Shown in pieces: positions 17,575 through 26,714 of a stretch of DNA of 64,000 bases. Source of the stretch: Kitasatospora sp. MAA19 (GTDB lineage: Bacteria > Actinomycetota > Actinomycetes > Streptomycetales > Streptomycetaceae). Made by a program: the position numbers and the translations under genes. Numbering within the stretch: position 1 is the stretch's first letter; each line of letters starts with the position of its first letter. Under the pieces are notes generated by a model. The model had not been told where the DNA came from and searched no databases. It worked only from the letters and a program-made list of their open reading frames with translations. The stretch spans positions 1-64,000 of the forward strand of contig NZ_JARXYZ010000042.1 in NCBI RefSeq assembly GCF_029894125.1. Direction: 5' to 3'.

Positions 17575-19192
17575 GGTCACCAACCAGGTGCCCCTGCCGT
17601 ACGGACACGACACCGCCGCCGATCCGACCCTGCTCGCCGCCCTGCACCGGGCCGGCGCCGGCTGGGCCGAGCCCGAACTGCGCGAACTCGGCCGCCTGGC
17701 CGGCTCCGAGCAGGCCGCCGAGTGGGGCCGGCTGGCCAACGAGAACCCGCCGGTGCTGCGCACTCACGACCGCTTCGGTCACCGCGTCGACGAGGTCGAG
17801 TTCCACCCGGCCTGGCACGAGTTGATGCGCACCGCCGTCTCGTACGGCCTGCACGCCGCACCCTGGCGGGACGAGCGGCCCGGCGCCCACTCCGCCCGCG
17901 CCGCCAAGTTCTTCGTCTGGGGCCAGGTCGAGGCCGGCCACACCTGCCCGATCTCGATGACCTACGCGTCCGTCCCGGCCCTGCGCGCCAACCCCACCCT
18001 GGCGGGCGAGCTGGAGCCGCTGCTGGCCGCCACCACGTACGACTTCGGGCTGCGCGAGCCGCGCACCAAGCGCGGGCTGATCGCCGGCATGTCGATGACG
18101 GAGAAGCAGGGCGGCTCGGACGTCCGCACCAACACCACCACCGCGACCCCGCACGCGGACGGCACCTACCGGCTGACCGGCCACAAGTGGTTCACCTCGG
18201 CGCCGATGTCCGACCTCTTCCTGACGCTCGCCCAGGCGCCGGGCGGGCTCAGCTGCTTCCTGCTGCCCCGCGTCCTGCCCGACGGCGGCCGCAACCGCCT
18301 GCACCTGATGCGCCTCAAGGACAAGCTCGGCAACAAGTCCAACGCCTCCGCCGAGGTGGAGTACGACGGCGCGGTCGGCTGGCTGGTCGGCGAGGAGGGC
18401 CGCGGGGTGGCGACCATCATCGAGATGGTCAACATGACCCGCCTGGACTGCACCATCGGCGCCGCTTCCGGCATGCGGTACGGCGCCACCCGGGCTGTTC
18501 ACCACACCCTGCACCGGCGGGCGTTCGGCAGGCTGCTGGTGGACCAGCCGCTGATGCGCAACGTGCTCGCCGACCTGGTGGTGGAGTCCGAGGCGGCCAC
18601 CGCCGTCGCGATGCGGCTCGCCCAGACCACCGACCTGGCCCTGGCCGGGGACGAAACCGCCACGCTGGTACGGCGGTTGGGCCTGGCGGTGGCCAAGTAC
18701 TGGGTCTGCAAGCGGGGCCCGGCGCACGCCGCCGAGGCGCTGGAGTGCCTGGGCGGCAACGGTTACGTCGAGGAGTCCGGGATGCCTCGGCTCTACCGGG
18801 AGGCGCCGCTGGTGTCGATCTGGGAGGGCTCCGGCAACGTCGCCGCCCTGGACGCGCTGCGTGCCATGGCCAAACGACCGGAGACGGTCGAGGCCTTCCT
18901 CGGTGAGCTCGACGCGGCCGCCGGGGCGGACCGCCGACTGGACGCGGCCGTCGCGGACCTGCGCAAGCAGCTCACCGACCTGACCGACCTGGAATACCGG
19001 ACGCGCAGGCTGGTCGAGTTGATGGCGCTGGCCTTCCAGGGCTCGCTGCTGGTCCGCCACGGCAGCCCGGCGGTGGCCGACGCGTTCTGCGCCACCCGGC
19101 TCGGTGGCGACCACGGCGCCGCTTTCGGCACCCTGCCGTCCGGCGTCGACACCGCCGGGATCATCGACCGCGCCCGCCCGGTGCCCGCATGA
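17558..19192 (+). CDS. Acyl-CoA dehydrogenase, AidB-like
   Basis: A 544-residue flavoenzyme of the acyl-CoA dehydrogenase superfamily; the start is ATG 17558 with GGGAGG upstream. It is longer than classical members and carries the AidB-type signatures MSMTEKQGGSDVRTN (FAD/substrate loop), GHKWFTSAPMSD, and LECLGGNGYVEE. The catalytic-loop region YREAPLVSIWEGSGNV is in place. It oxidises an acyl-CoA or a related substrate with FAD. The overlap with the TetR gene upstream and the amidohydrolase downstream (ATGA) defines a three-gene operon, perhaps for degradation of a branched or aromatic acid. Confidence 0.88.
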   Translation: MTATHEVTNQVPLPYGHDTAADPTLLAALHRAGAGWAEPELRELGRLAGSEQAAEWGRLANENPPVLRTHDRFGHRVDEVEFHPAWHELMRTAVSYGLHAAPWRDERPGAHSARAAKFFVWGQVEAGHTCPISMTYASVPALRANPTLAGELEPLLAATTYDFGLREPRTKRGLIAGMSMTEKQGGSDVRTNTTTATPHADGTYRLTGHKWFTSAPMSDLFLTLAQAPGGLSCFLLPRVLPDGGRNRLHLMRLKDKLGNKSNASAEVEYDGAVGWLVGEEGRGVATIIEMVNMTRLDCTIGAASGMRYGATRAVHHTLHRRAFGRLLVDQPLMRNVLADLVVESEAATAVAMRLAQTTDLALAGDETATLVRRLGLAVAKYWVCKRGPAHAAEALECLGGNGYVEESGMPRLYREAPLVSIWEGSGNVAALDALRAMAKRPETVEAFLGELDAAAGADRRLDAAVADLRKQLTDLTDLEYRTRRLVELMALAFQGSLLVRHGSPAVADAFCATRLGGDHGAAFGTLPSGVDTAGIIDRARPVPA

Positions 19193-20106
19193 GTGCGGAC
19201 GAGGTGGACGAGGTGGACAAGGTGGACGAGGCGGCAGACGTCCGGTCGTTCTGGCAGGCCCTCGGCCTGCCCGGCCTCGTCGACGTGCACACCCACTTCA
19301 TGCCGAAGAGCGTCCTCGACAAGGTGTGGGCGTACTTCGACGCGGCCGGCCCGCTCATCAACCGCCCCTGGCCGATCACCTACCGCCAGGCCGAGGCCGA
19401 ACGCGTCCGGCGGCTGCGGGAGTTCGGCGTCCGCGCGTTCACGTCGATGCTCTACCCGCACAAGCCCGGCATGGCCGCGTGGCTGAACTCCTGGGCCGCC
19501 GACTTCGCCGCCCGCACCCCGGACTGCCTGCACACCGCGACCTTCTTCGCGGAGCCCGAGGCGCCCGCCTATGTGGCGCGGGCGATCGAGGACGGCGCCC
19601 GGGTGTTCAAGGCGCACCTGCAGGTCGGCGGCTACGACCCGACGGACCGCCGGCTGGACGAGGTCTGGGGACTGCTCGCCGAGACCGGCACCCCGGTGGT
19701 CAGCCACTGCGGATCCGGGCCGGTGGCGGGCAAGTTCACCGGTCCCGGCCCGATCGGCGAGGTGCTGGACCGGCACCCGGGGCTGGTCCTGGTGGTCGCC
19801 CACCTCGGGATGTCCGAGTACCGGGACTTCCTCGACCTCGCCGAGCGCCACCCGGGCGTCCGGTTGGACACCACCATGGCGTTCACCGACTTCGTCGAGG
19901 CCGACGACCCGTTCCCGCGCGCCGAACTGCCGCGCCTGCGCGCTCTCCAGGACCGCGTCCTGCTCGGCAGCGACTTCCCCAACATCCCGTACCGCTACGT
20001 CCACCAGCTGGAGGCGCTGGCCGGGCTGGGCCTGGGGGAGGAGTGGCTGCGCGCCGTCTGCCACGACAACGCCGCCGCGCTCTTCGGGCTCGCCCCGGCG
20101 AGCTGA
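19189..20106 (+). CDS. Amidohydrolase-2 family metal-dependent hydrolase
   Basis: A 305-residue TIM-barrel hydrolase overlapping the preceding stop by 4 bp. The N-terminus has a short acidic repeat (DEVDEVDKVDE). Metal-site motifs are H34/H36 in VDVHTHF, His in VSHCGSG, His in VVAHLGMSEY and Asp in LLGSDFPNIPY. It belongs to the amidohydrolase-2/decarboxylase group. The reaction is probably hydrolysis or decarboxylation of a product of the linked acyl-CoA dehydrogenase; the substrate is unknown. Confidence 0.85.
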   Translation: MSADEVDEVDKVDEAADVRSFWQALGLPGLVDVHTHFMPKSVLDKVWAYFDAAGPLINRPWPITYRQAEAERVRRLREFGVRAFTSMLYPHKPGMAAWLNSWAADFAARTPDCLHTATFFAEPEAPAYVARAIEDGARVFKAHLQVGGYDPTDRRLDEVWGLLAETGTPVVSHCGSGPVAGKFTGPGPIGEVLDRHPGLVLVVAHLGMSEYRDFLDLAERHPGVRLDTTMAFTDFVEADDPFPRAELPRLRALQDRVLLGSDFPNIPYRYVHQLEALAGLGLGEEWLRAVCHDNAAALFGLAPAS

Positions 20107-20192
20107 TCACCGCACCGCCTGATCACCGCACCGCCTGATCATCGCACCACTGATCACCTGGTTCGGTCGCCGCACCACTGATCACCTGGTCA
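20104..20192. repeat. TGATCA-starting direct repeats after the amidohydrolase
   Basis: TGATCACCGCACCGCC is repeated exactly at 20104-20119 and 20120-20135, beginning with the stop codon of the gene. Degenerate copies starting TGATCAtcg/TGATCACCTGG continue to about 20192. The rest of the gap to 20434 contains no gene I can support. Confidence 0.7.
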
Positions 20193-20434
20193 CCGCACCG
20201 CCCGCAGCGCCCCCAGCGCGTCCGCGTGCAGCCCGGGCGCGGCGGCGAGGAAGCTGGCGGAGCCGGCCGTCCAGGCCGCCCCGGCCCGCGCCAGCCCCGG
20301 CCCGCGCCAGCCCTTGCCTGCACCGGTCCTTACCTGCGGGGTAATCGACGCCCGGCGCCCGGGCGGGCAGGGTGGTGGGACCCGGGCGGCGCCACGACCG
20401 CCGGGCCCCACCCCCGTCAGGAGGCTGATCCGCC

Positions 20435-20944
20435 ATGTCCGCGAACGCCCTCACGCCCGTCGGTCCCGGCTCCGTCCTCTCGCGGTGGACGGTGCGCGGC
20501 GTACTCGCCCTGGACGCGCTGGTCACCGGCGGAAACGGCCTGGTCTACCTGGCTTTCCCCGGCCCGGTCGGCGACCTGCTCGGGGTCGGCCGGACCACCC
20601 TGCTCGACCTCGGGGTCTTCCTCACCGGCTACGCCCTCGGGGTCGGCGCCCTGGCCGCCCGCCGCCGGCCGCCGCGGCTCGCCGTGCAGACGGTGATCGA
20701 CCTCAACCTGGCCTGGGTGGTGCTCAGCCTGGTCGCGATGGCGGCCTGGTTCGAGCCGACCACCGCCGGGGCCGTCTGGATCCCGGCGCAGGCGGCGGTG
20801 GTGGCCCTGTTCGCCGTCCTGCAGTTCACCGCGCTGCGCCGGAGCGACAGCCGTGCCGACAGCCGTGCCGACGGCGGTGCCGACGGCGGTGCCGACGGCC
20901 GTGCCGACGGCCGCGCGGGCCGCCGCGCGGACAACCGCGCCTGA
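20435..20944 (+). CDS. Four-helix membrane protein with repetitive hydrophilic tail
   Basis: A 169-residue protein of unknown function. About four hydrophobic segments span 20-130 (for example VRGVLALDALVTGGNGLVYL and LDLGVFLTGYALGVGAL). The last 30 residues are an Arg/Ala/Asp repeat (RADSRADGGADGGADGRADG) encoded by tandem 12-bp units, probably a recent expansion. It stands convergent with the XRE gene, which ends 8 bp away. Confidence 0.72.
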   Translation: MSANALTPVGPGSVLSRWTVRGVLALDALVTGGNGLVYLAFPGPVGDLLGVGRTTLLDLGVFLTGYALGVGALAARRRPPRLAVQTVIDLNLAWVVLSLVAMAAWFEPTTAGAVWIPAQAAVVALFAVLQFTALRRSDSRADSRADGGADGGADGRADGRAGRRADNRA

Positions 20945-20951
20945 ACCGGGG

Positions 20952-21788
20952 TCAGCGCTCCGGGCCCACGGCGGCCTGCAGGAACCGCACCGTCTCCGCG
21001 TCGGCCGGGAGGAAGGTCTCCATGGCCAGCTCGGAGACGGTCACGTCCAGCGGCGTGTTGAAGGTCGCGATGGTGGAGAGGAAGGACAGCACCCGCCCCT
21101 CGTGCCGGATCCGCATCGGCAGCGCGAACGGGAACAGCCCGGTATTCTCCCCGTGCTCCCCGTCCGGGCCCGGGGCGTCCGCCGGCTCCGGGTAGCCGCG
21201 GACCTCCTCGTACAGCCGCCGCAGCAACTCGGCGCTGACCAGCTCGATCCGGTGCTCCATCCGCTCCAGCAGGTGCCGCCGCCACTGCGGGTAGTTCACG
21301 ATGCGCGGCGCCAGCCCCTCGGGGTGCAGGGCGATCCTGATCGCGTTGAGCGGCGGCTGCAGCAGGTGCGGGGCGACGCCGTCGAGGAGCAGCCCGAGCG
21401 AGCGGTTGGCCGCCAGTACCCGGAAGCTCCCGTCGACGACCAGCGCCGGGTACGGGTCGTGGGCCGCGAGCAGCCGCTCCAGGCCGCCGCGCAGCGCGTC
21501 CATCGAGGGGTCGTCCAGCGGCGTCTCGGGGAAGTGCGGGGCGTAGCCGGCGGCGAGCAGCAGGGTGTTGCGCTCGCGCACCGGGACGTCCAGGTGTTCG
21601 GCGAGCCGCAGCACCAGCTCCCGGCTCGGGCGGGACCGGCCGTTCTCGACGAAGCTGAGGTGCCGGGCGGAGGAGTCCGCCCGCAGGGCCAGTTGCAGCT
21701 GGCTGAGCTGCCGCCGTTCGCGCCAGCTGCGCAGCAGGGGGCCGACTCCGGTACCCGTCGGGCTGCCCATGCCCGCCATGATCGTCAT
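20952..21788 (-). CDS. XRE-family regulator with MmyB-like ligand domain
   Basis: A 278-residue regulator. The start is uncertain: ATGs at 21788, 21779 and 21770 are all in frame. The N-terminal helix-turn-helix is LRSWRERRQLSQLQLALRAD followed by SSARHLSFVENGRSRPSREL. A MmyB-like PAS-type ligand-binding domain follows (ALVVDGSFRVLAANRSLGLL). Members usually regulate an adjacent reductase or membrane gene. The membrane protein upstream on the same strand (21854) is the nearest candidate. Confidence 0.82.
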   Translation of the reverse strand: MTIMAGMGSPTGTGVGPLLRSWRERRQLSQLQLALRADSSARHLSFVENGRSRPSRELVLRLAEHLDVPVRERNTLLLAAGYAPHFPETPLDDPSMDALRGGLERLLAAHDPYPALVVDGSFRVLAANRSLGLLLDGVAPHLLQPPLNAIRIALHPEGLAPRIVNYPQWRRHLLERMEHRIELVSAELLRRLYEEVRGYPEPADAPGPDGEHGENTGLFPFALPMRIRHEGRVLSFLSTIATFNTPLDVTVSELAMETFLPADAETVRFLQAAVGPER

Positions 21789-21853
21789 GGCCAGGACGGT
21801 ACTGGACCGGGACCGCGCCGCGGGAGAGGGCCTGCCGGTTGGGGCGGCGTGGC

Positions 21854-22336
21854 TCAGACGCCGGTGCTCGACCCCGGCCGGATGACCATCAGCACCACGA
21901 CCACCGCCCACAGCAGGTTGAACACCCCGGCCGTCATCGGCAGCAGCCGCAGGCCCTGGACGGCCTTGGCGTGCTGCTCGTCCGGGGTGTCGGGGCCGAG
22001 CGCGTCCACCGCGGCCTGCTGCCCGGGCAGCACGAAGAGCAACAGCGAGAGCGCGGCGATCGCGGTGAGCACCATCGAGACGATCACCCAGGACTGCCCG
22101 AGCACGTCCATCACCTGGGCCAGGCCGATGCCCAGCACCGGCACGGCGACCCCCAGCAGCGCGTAGACCTGGGTGATCCGGTGCAGGACCCGCAGCACGC
22201 CCGCGTCCGAGGCCTGGTCCGGCCCACCGGACAGCGCGGCCTTGGCCCGGCGCGGGAACATGCTGACGGCCACCGCGACCGGGCCTATGAACAGGACCGA
22301 CACGAGGACGTGCAGGCTCAGCAGGAACTTGGCCAT
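21854..22336 (-). CDS. DUF2269-like membrane protein
   Basis: A 160-residue integral membrane protein with four hydrophobic segments and the N-terminal pattern MAKFLLSLHVLVSVLFIGPV (conserved His in helix 1) typical of DUF2269-type proteins, which may bind heme or quinone. There is a stop 65 bp upstream of the XRE gene on the same strand. Function is unknown. Confidence 0.75.
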   Translation of the reverse strand: MAKFLLSLHVLVSVLFIGPVAVAVSMFPRRAKAALSGGPDQASDAGVLRVLHRITQVYALLGVAVPVLGIGLAQVMDVLGQSWVIVSMVLTAIAALSLLLFVLPGQQAAVDALGPDTPDEQHAKAVQGLRLLPMTAGVFNLLWAVVVVLMVIRPGSSTGV

Positions 22337-22476
22337 GGCGGGGACACCCTTAATCCGGCGGTGGGCAGCTGGTTCGGCGGGCGTCCGGTGACGACGCGCC
22401 CGCGACCAGGCACGCTAACACCGCTTATCCGGCGGCCTGCCGCCCGCCCCGTCCCGTCCTGCCCGCCCCGACCTGC

Positions 22477-23184
22477 TCAGTCCGCCGTAATCAGCTGGAT
22501 GATCCGCGGCGCGGCGGTGCTGACCGCCGCGACGGCGGCGCCGTACTCCGGGTCGGTCCAGTCGAGCAGGTGCAGGTCCTGGTGGCGGCTGCGCAGCGGG
22601 GCGCCGGGCGGGACGTCCAGGGGCAGGGCGGAGAGGTCGACGGACGCCAGGGTGTCCAGGGTGGCCCGCCCGATCTTGATCAGCGACTCCTTGCGCACCC
22701 ACAGCCGCAGGAACGCCCGGTCCGGCTCCGCCGCCGCCTCGACCAGGCGCAGCTCGGCGGGGGAGAGCACCCGGCGGGCGACCGCGCCCAGCGATCCGCC
22801 GCGGGCGGCCAGCTCGACGTCCACGCCGACCGGCTGGAATCCGGCCCCGGCCGCGACCACGCCCCGGGTGTGGGACAGGCTCACATGCACCCCGGGGTGG
22901 TCCGGCAGGTACGGCTTGCCGTGGTCCGCCAGGCCGCAGTCCGGGCACTGCTGGGCGAGCGTGACCGCGGCGGCCGGGACCCCGAGCAGCCGGGCGGCGC
23001 AGAGCCGGACCAGCACGTGGCCGGCGGTGAAGTCGATCCGCCCGGACTCGTGCCGGAAGCGCGCGGCGCGCTCGCGCTCGACGGGGGTGAGCAGGTGCTC
23101 GCCCGCCTCGGGGTGCCGCAGCACGGCGTCGGCGGGCGCGACGGCGACGAGCGGCGTGCTCTGGTCCTGGGCCTCGGAGGTCAT
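22477..23184 (-). CDS. Sfp-type 4'-phosphopantetheinyl transferase
   Basis: A 235-residue enzyme that moves phosphopantetheine from CoA to carrier-protein serines, activating NRPS, PKS or fatty-acid carrier domains. All Sfp motifs are visible: GKPYLPDHPGVHVSLSHT, VGVDVE (Mg-binding D and E), and LWVRKESLIK. Its length is right for Sfp-type enzymes. A CPDCG pair follows the N-terminal domain. It is monocistronic, with no carrier-protein genes in the window, so it probably serves clusters elsewhere. Confidence 0.93.
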   Translation of the reverse strand: MTSEAQDQSTPLVAVAPADAVLRHPEAGEHLLTPVERERAARFRHESGRIDFTAGHVLVRLCAARLLGVPAAAVTLAQQCPDCGLADHGKPYLPDHPGVHVSLSHTRGVVAAGAGFQPVGVDVELAARGGSLGAVARRVLSPAELRLVEAAAEPDRAFLRLWVRKESLIKIGRATLDTLASVDLSALPLDVPPGAPLRSRHQDLHLLDWTDPEYGAAVAAVSTAAPRIIQLITAD

Positions 23185-23404
23185 TCCCCCAACCTAACCG
23201 GCGCGGCCGCCGCGCGGGGCCGGGTCGGGTGGAGACGGCCGCTGCGCCGTTCGGTTGGTTTTCGAATCCGATCTGAGGATCTGCAGGGTAGGAATCGTCC
23301 GGTGTGAGGTTTGATGTGCCGGATCTGTGAGATCGCCAGCAGATAGTACGAATTAGCAGGTTTTGCGCGCCTGCTCCTTTTCCTATGCGCGGAGGAATGT
23401 GTCG

Positions 23405-24907
23405 ATGGGTCAGGGCACCGGTACGCCGGATCACAGAACGACCGCCGTGAACAGAACACCAGCCACCCGTGGCCGCCGGGCCGTCCGGGTCGCCGTGGCG
23501 ACCGCCGTCGCCGCGCTGCCGATGGCCGCCGTGCTGACGGTCGGTTCGGCCGCGCCGCTGGCCCCGCCGCTGGGTGCCTGTACGGGGCCTGACTGCCCGG
23601 CCACCTGGCCGCCGCCGAACAACGGCGACTTCACCGGCCGGGACGCCAGCATCAACGTCTTCACCGGCGGCGACTACACGGTGACCGGCCGCGCCGCCGA
23701 GGTCGAGGGCAAGATCGTCGCGCTGGGGAACCTGACCGTCGACAAGAGCCAGGGCGGCGGCGCCTACAACATGGGTGTCGTGGGCGTCGGTTCGCGCGTC
23801 GTGCCGCCGAACGGCAGCGACTTCGTGACCACCGGCGGCAGGGTCGACGTCAGGAGCGGCAACCGGATCCTGATCGGCGGCAGCGACTCCAAGGGCCAGG
23901 CCTTCGGCAACCTGCGGCACGCCGGCAGTGTCTCCGGCACGGTCAACATCGACCCCACCGGCCGGTCGATCCAGGACCCGAACGCCGCCGCGCCGTACCA
24001 GGAGGTGCTCACCCAGATCGAGGAGGTCTCCGACTGCGTCGGCCGGGCCACCGCGACCGGCACGGTCAACGTCACCAACAGCGAGGCGACCTTCACCGGT
24101 GACGGGACCAGCAGGAAGCAGGTCTTCAACGTCACCCGGAACCTCGCCTCGCCGAGCGGCGGGCAGATCGGACTGGTCTTCAACAACATCCCGGCCGGGG
24201 CCACCGTCGTGGTGAACATGCTCGGGGACAGCCCGGTCATCAACACCTACACGGGCACGGGGCTGCCCGGCGACCAGACCACCGCGATGCGCTCCAAGCT
24301 GATGTGGAACTTCCCCACCGCGACCTCGGCCGAGATCCGCGGCAGCGCCCAGTTCCAGGGCTCGGTCATGGCCGGGAACCCGGGCGGCACCACGACCATC
24401 TCCCAGCCGGGCATGGACGGCCGGGTGTACCTCGCGGGCAACCTGATCCACACCGGCACCGGCGGCTACGAGATCCACAGCTACCCGTTCGACGGGGACC
24501 TGCCGGACTGCAAGGTGTCGCCGAGCCCGTCGCCGTCGACCTCGCCGTCCTCCTCGCCATCCTCCTCGCCGTCGTCGTCCCCCTCGTCCTCGCCCTCCTC
24601 CTCCCCGTCGTCCTCCCCCTCGTCGTCACCGTCGTCGTCGCCCTCCTCCTCCCCGACGCCGTCCCCGACCGCGAGCTCCACCTCGCCCTCGGCCAGTCCG
24701 TCCAGCTCCGGTCACCCGACCAGCCACCACCCGACCAGCCACCACCCCACCGGTCACCCGACCAGCCACCACCCCGGTCACGGCGGTGAGTTGCCCTCCA
24801 CGGGTGCGGGCAGCGCCCCGGTGGTCTTCGGCCTGGCCGGCGTCGGCCTGCTCGGCCTCGGTGGCCTCGCCGTCCTGGCCGCCCGCCGTCGCGGCCGCCA
24901 CGGCTAG
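23405..24907 (+). CDS. Secreted choice-of-anchor A protein with LPSTG sortase signal
   Basis: A 500-residue cell-surface protein. A signal peptide (VRVAVATAVAALPMAAVLTV) precedes a choice-of-anchor A domain (about 75-375, with FTGGDYTVTGRAAEVEGKIV and MDGRVYLAGNLIHTGTGGYE). A 45-residue stalk of SSSP repeats, a His/Thr/Ser/Pro-rich segment (HPTSHHPTSHHPTGHPTSHH), LPSTG at 463-467, a hydrophobic helix and an RRRGR tail follow. It should be exported, cleaved by sortase and linked to the wall. The ATG has GGAGGA 9 bases upstream. The ligand is unknown; related domains are seen in adhesins. Confidence 0.88.
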   Translation: MGQGTGTPDHRTTAVNRTPATRGRRAVRVAVATAVAALPMAAVLTVGSAAPLAPPLGACTGPDCPATWPPPNNGDFTGRDASINVFTGGDYTVTGRAAEVEGKIVALGNLTVDKSQGGGAYNMGVVGVGSRVVPPNGSDFVTTGGRVDVRSGNRILIGGSDSKGQAFGNLRHAGSVSGTVNIDPTGRSIQDPNAAAPYQEVLTQIEEVSDCVGRATATGTVNVTNSEATFTGDGTSRKQVFNVTRNLASPSGGQIGLVFNNIPAGATVVVNMLGDSPVINTYTGTGLPGDQTTAMRSKLMWNFPTATSAEIRGSAQFQGSVMAGNPGGTTTISQPGMDGRVYLAGNLIHTGTGGYEIHSYPFDGDLPDCKVSPSPSPSTSPSSSPSSSPSSSPSSSPSSSPSSSPSSSPSSSPSSSPTPSPTASSTSPSASPSSSGHPTSHHPTSHHPTGHPTSHHPGHGGELPSTGAGSAPVVFGLAGVGLLGLGGLAVLAARRRGRHG

Positions 24908-25034
24908 GGCCCCAGGAAGCAGCGAACAACGGCCCAGGCCGCCCGCGTCGTCGACCCCGACCGGGCGGCCTGCGCCGTGCTGGGGTGTTGCAACGACCGC
25001 TAGAGCCCAAGGTGGGCGAGGGGCCGGAGGCGGC

Positions 25035-25532
25035 TCAGTGGGAGTCGAAGAAGCGGTCCACCGTGCGGCGGTCGGCGGCGACGGCGTGCACCGGCTCGCC
25101 GACCACCCGGCCGGCCAGCGTGACGGCCAACTCGCCCACGTCCTGCCGGAGTCGGTCGGCGGCCTCGGCCCGGTCGGCGGCGATCCGCGTGTGCGAGGCG
25201 GAGACCAGCCGGTCCCGGTCGCGGATGCCCTCCGCGCGGGCATCGGCGACGGCGGCCGCGCCCTGCTCGGCGTACTCCTGCCGGATCCGGGACGCCTCGT
25301 GCCGGGCCTGTGCGAGCTCCTGCCGGCCGGCGTCGTGGGCGGCCTCGGCCTCGGCGCGGACGGCCTCCGCGCGTTCGGTGCGGCCCTCGGTCGCGTCCCA
25401 CCGCTCGGCCTTCACTCGCTCGATGCGCGGGAGGAGGCCGTGGCCGAGGGTCCACATGACCAGGAAGAACAGGGTCAACCCGAGGGCCAGCATGAAGGGT
25501 TCGGGCTGGAGCGGTCCGAGTTCGATGTTCAC
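25035..25532 (-). CDS. Orphan ATP-synthase subunit b-like membrane coiled-coil protein
   Basis: A 165-residue protein from GTG 25530-25532 with GGGGAGG upstream. One N-terminal membrane helix (about 13-34, FMLALGLTLFFLVMWTLGHG) is followed by a long Ala/Glu/Arg-rich coiled coil (about 40-150) with no internal Pro. This is the b subunit (AtpF) layout, and the helix-to-coil sequence is typical of that superfamily. No other atp genes are nearby, so it is not part of the ATP synthase operon. It may be a paralogue used as a membrane scaffold. Called by architecture only. Confidence 0.7.
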   Translation of the reverse strand: MNIELGPLQPEPFMLALGLTLFFLVMWTLGHGLLPRIERVKAERWDATEGRTERAEAVRAEAEAAHDAGRQELAQARHEASRIRQEYAEQGAAAVADARAEGIRDRDRLVSASHTRIAADRAEAADRLRQDVGELAVTLAGRVVGEPVHAVAADRRTVDRFFDSH

Positions 25533-25620
25533 GCAAGCCTCCCCTTGGTGCTGACGGACAGTCAGCGGGGAGTTTTCCCAACGATGATGAGGGTCGAACT
25601 TTACCTGGGCATGACCTGCG

Positions 25621-26070
25621 TCACTGCCCCATGACGTACGTGACGGTCGGGCCGGTGGTCCAGCCGCCGTCCACCGCGAGCTCGGCGCCGGTGACGTAGG
25701 AGGCGTCGTCGGAGAGCAGGTAGACCACGGCGGTGGCGATCTCGGGCGCCTCGCCGACCCGGCCCATCGGGGTGTAGGTCATGCCCGGGTGGACCGAGTT
25801 GACCCGGATCCGCTCGGTGCCCAGCTCGACCGCGCCGAACTCCGCCACCGCGAAGTCCACCACGCGCCGCCAGTCCTGCTCCGAGGTCACGTCGTGCCGT
25901 ACGAACCGTGCCCGGTCGCCGAGTTCGGCGGCGGTGGCCTTGCCGTCGTCCGCCAGGACGTCGGTGATCACCACGCTGCCGCCGGCCGCGACGGCGAGCC
26001 GGGCGGCCTCGGCGCCCAGGCCGCGGGCGCCGCCGGTGATGATGACGGTCTTGCCGGTCAGGTCGTTCAT
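25621..26070 (-). pseudogene. Short-chain dehydrogenase with in-frame internal deletions
   Basis: The frame is open for 149 residues, but SDRs of this type are about 250. The N-terminal nucleotide-binding part (TGKTVIITGGARGLGAEAAR) runs to VVDFAVAEFG and then jumps directly to AVELGTERIRVNSVHPGM. The NNAG motif, catalytic Ser and the YxxxK pair are lost. A second jump follows TYTPM. The C-terminal end is intact (LLSDDASYVTGAELAVDGGW). It cannot catalyse SDR chemistry. It still overlaps the TetR gene upstream (ATGA), so the pair was an operon. Confidence 0.85.
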
Positions 26071-26702
26071 GACGCGCTCCTCTGGGGGGTGGGGGCGGAG
26101 AGCATGGCGGCGGACATCGTCACCAGGTCGGCGAGGAAGGTCTCCTCGTCGGTCAGCGGGGTGGACCCGGTGAGGTGCTGCTGCGCCCGGTCGGCCAGGG
26201 CCGCGCCGATCAGGGTGAGGGCCAGGTCGATCCGCTCCAGCCGGATCGGCTCCGGCAGCGCGGCGATCCGGTCCTCGACCAGTTCGATCAGCCGCCAGTA
26301 GCCGCCGCCCGCCAGCGTGGGGTGCGGGGTCCGGGTGCGGACCCCGCTGCTGTGGCTGACCTGGGCGGAGATCCGCAGGCAGCGCCGGCCCTGGTCGGTG
26401 TGCAGTTCGGTGGCCTCGGCCGCGACCAGGGCGTCGAGAAGCCCGGGCAGGTCCGCGTCCGCGAGTGCGGGCAGGCGCGGCGCGAGGGCCTGCTCGGTGC
26501 GTTCCTGGCGGTCGGCCATGATCGCGTCGAGCAGGCCCTCGCGGGAGCCGAAGTGGTACTGCACGGCGGACGGGTTGCTCTGTCCGGCCAGTCGGGTGAT
26601 GTCCCTGGTCAGGGCGGCTTCCACGCCTCGGGTGGCGAACAGTTCCTCCGCCGCCCGCAGCAGCCGCTCGCGGGTCTCGTGGCCCGCCGATGTCCTCGCC
26701 AT
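26067..26702 (-). CDS. TetR-family regulator
   Basis: A 211-residue regulator from the ATG at 26700-26702 (MARTSAGHETRERLLRAAEE). The helix-turn-helix is TRDITRLAGQSNPSAVQYHF. The C-terminal domain resembles the branch that controls adjacent short-chain dehydrogenases. It is coupled by ATGA to the deleted SDR, so it may now regulate only itself. A candidate operator lies 13 bp upstream of its start. Confidence 0.85.
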   Translation of the reverse strand: MARTSAGHETRERLLRAAEELFATRGVEAALTRDITRLAGQSNPSAVQYHFGSREGLLDAIMADRQERTEQALAPRLPALADADLPGLLDALVAAEATELHTDQGRRCLRISAQVSHSSGVRTRTPHPTLAGGGYWRLIELVEDRIAALPEPIRLERIDLALTLIGAALADRAQQHLTGSTPLTDEETFLADLVTMSAAMLSAPTPQRSAS

Positions 26703-26714
26703 GCCCGCAACGTC

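Noticed and set aside
15286..17763. 825-residue minus-strand open frame
   Set aside because: Antisense to the S37 peptidase, TetR and acyl-CoA dehydrogenase genes; Gly/Arg-rich shadow with no motifs.
22415..24478. Long minus-strand frame across the anchored-protein gene
   Set aside because: Shadow of the anchored protein and the phosphopantetheinyl transferase; no recognisable domains.
24481..24681. Acidic EEDGEE-rich minus-strand frame
   Set aside because: Reverse reading of the SSSP stalk repeat of the LPSTG protein.
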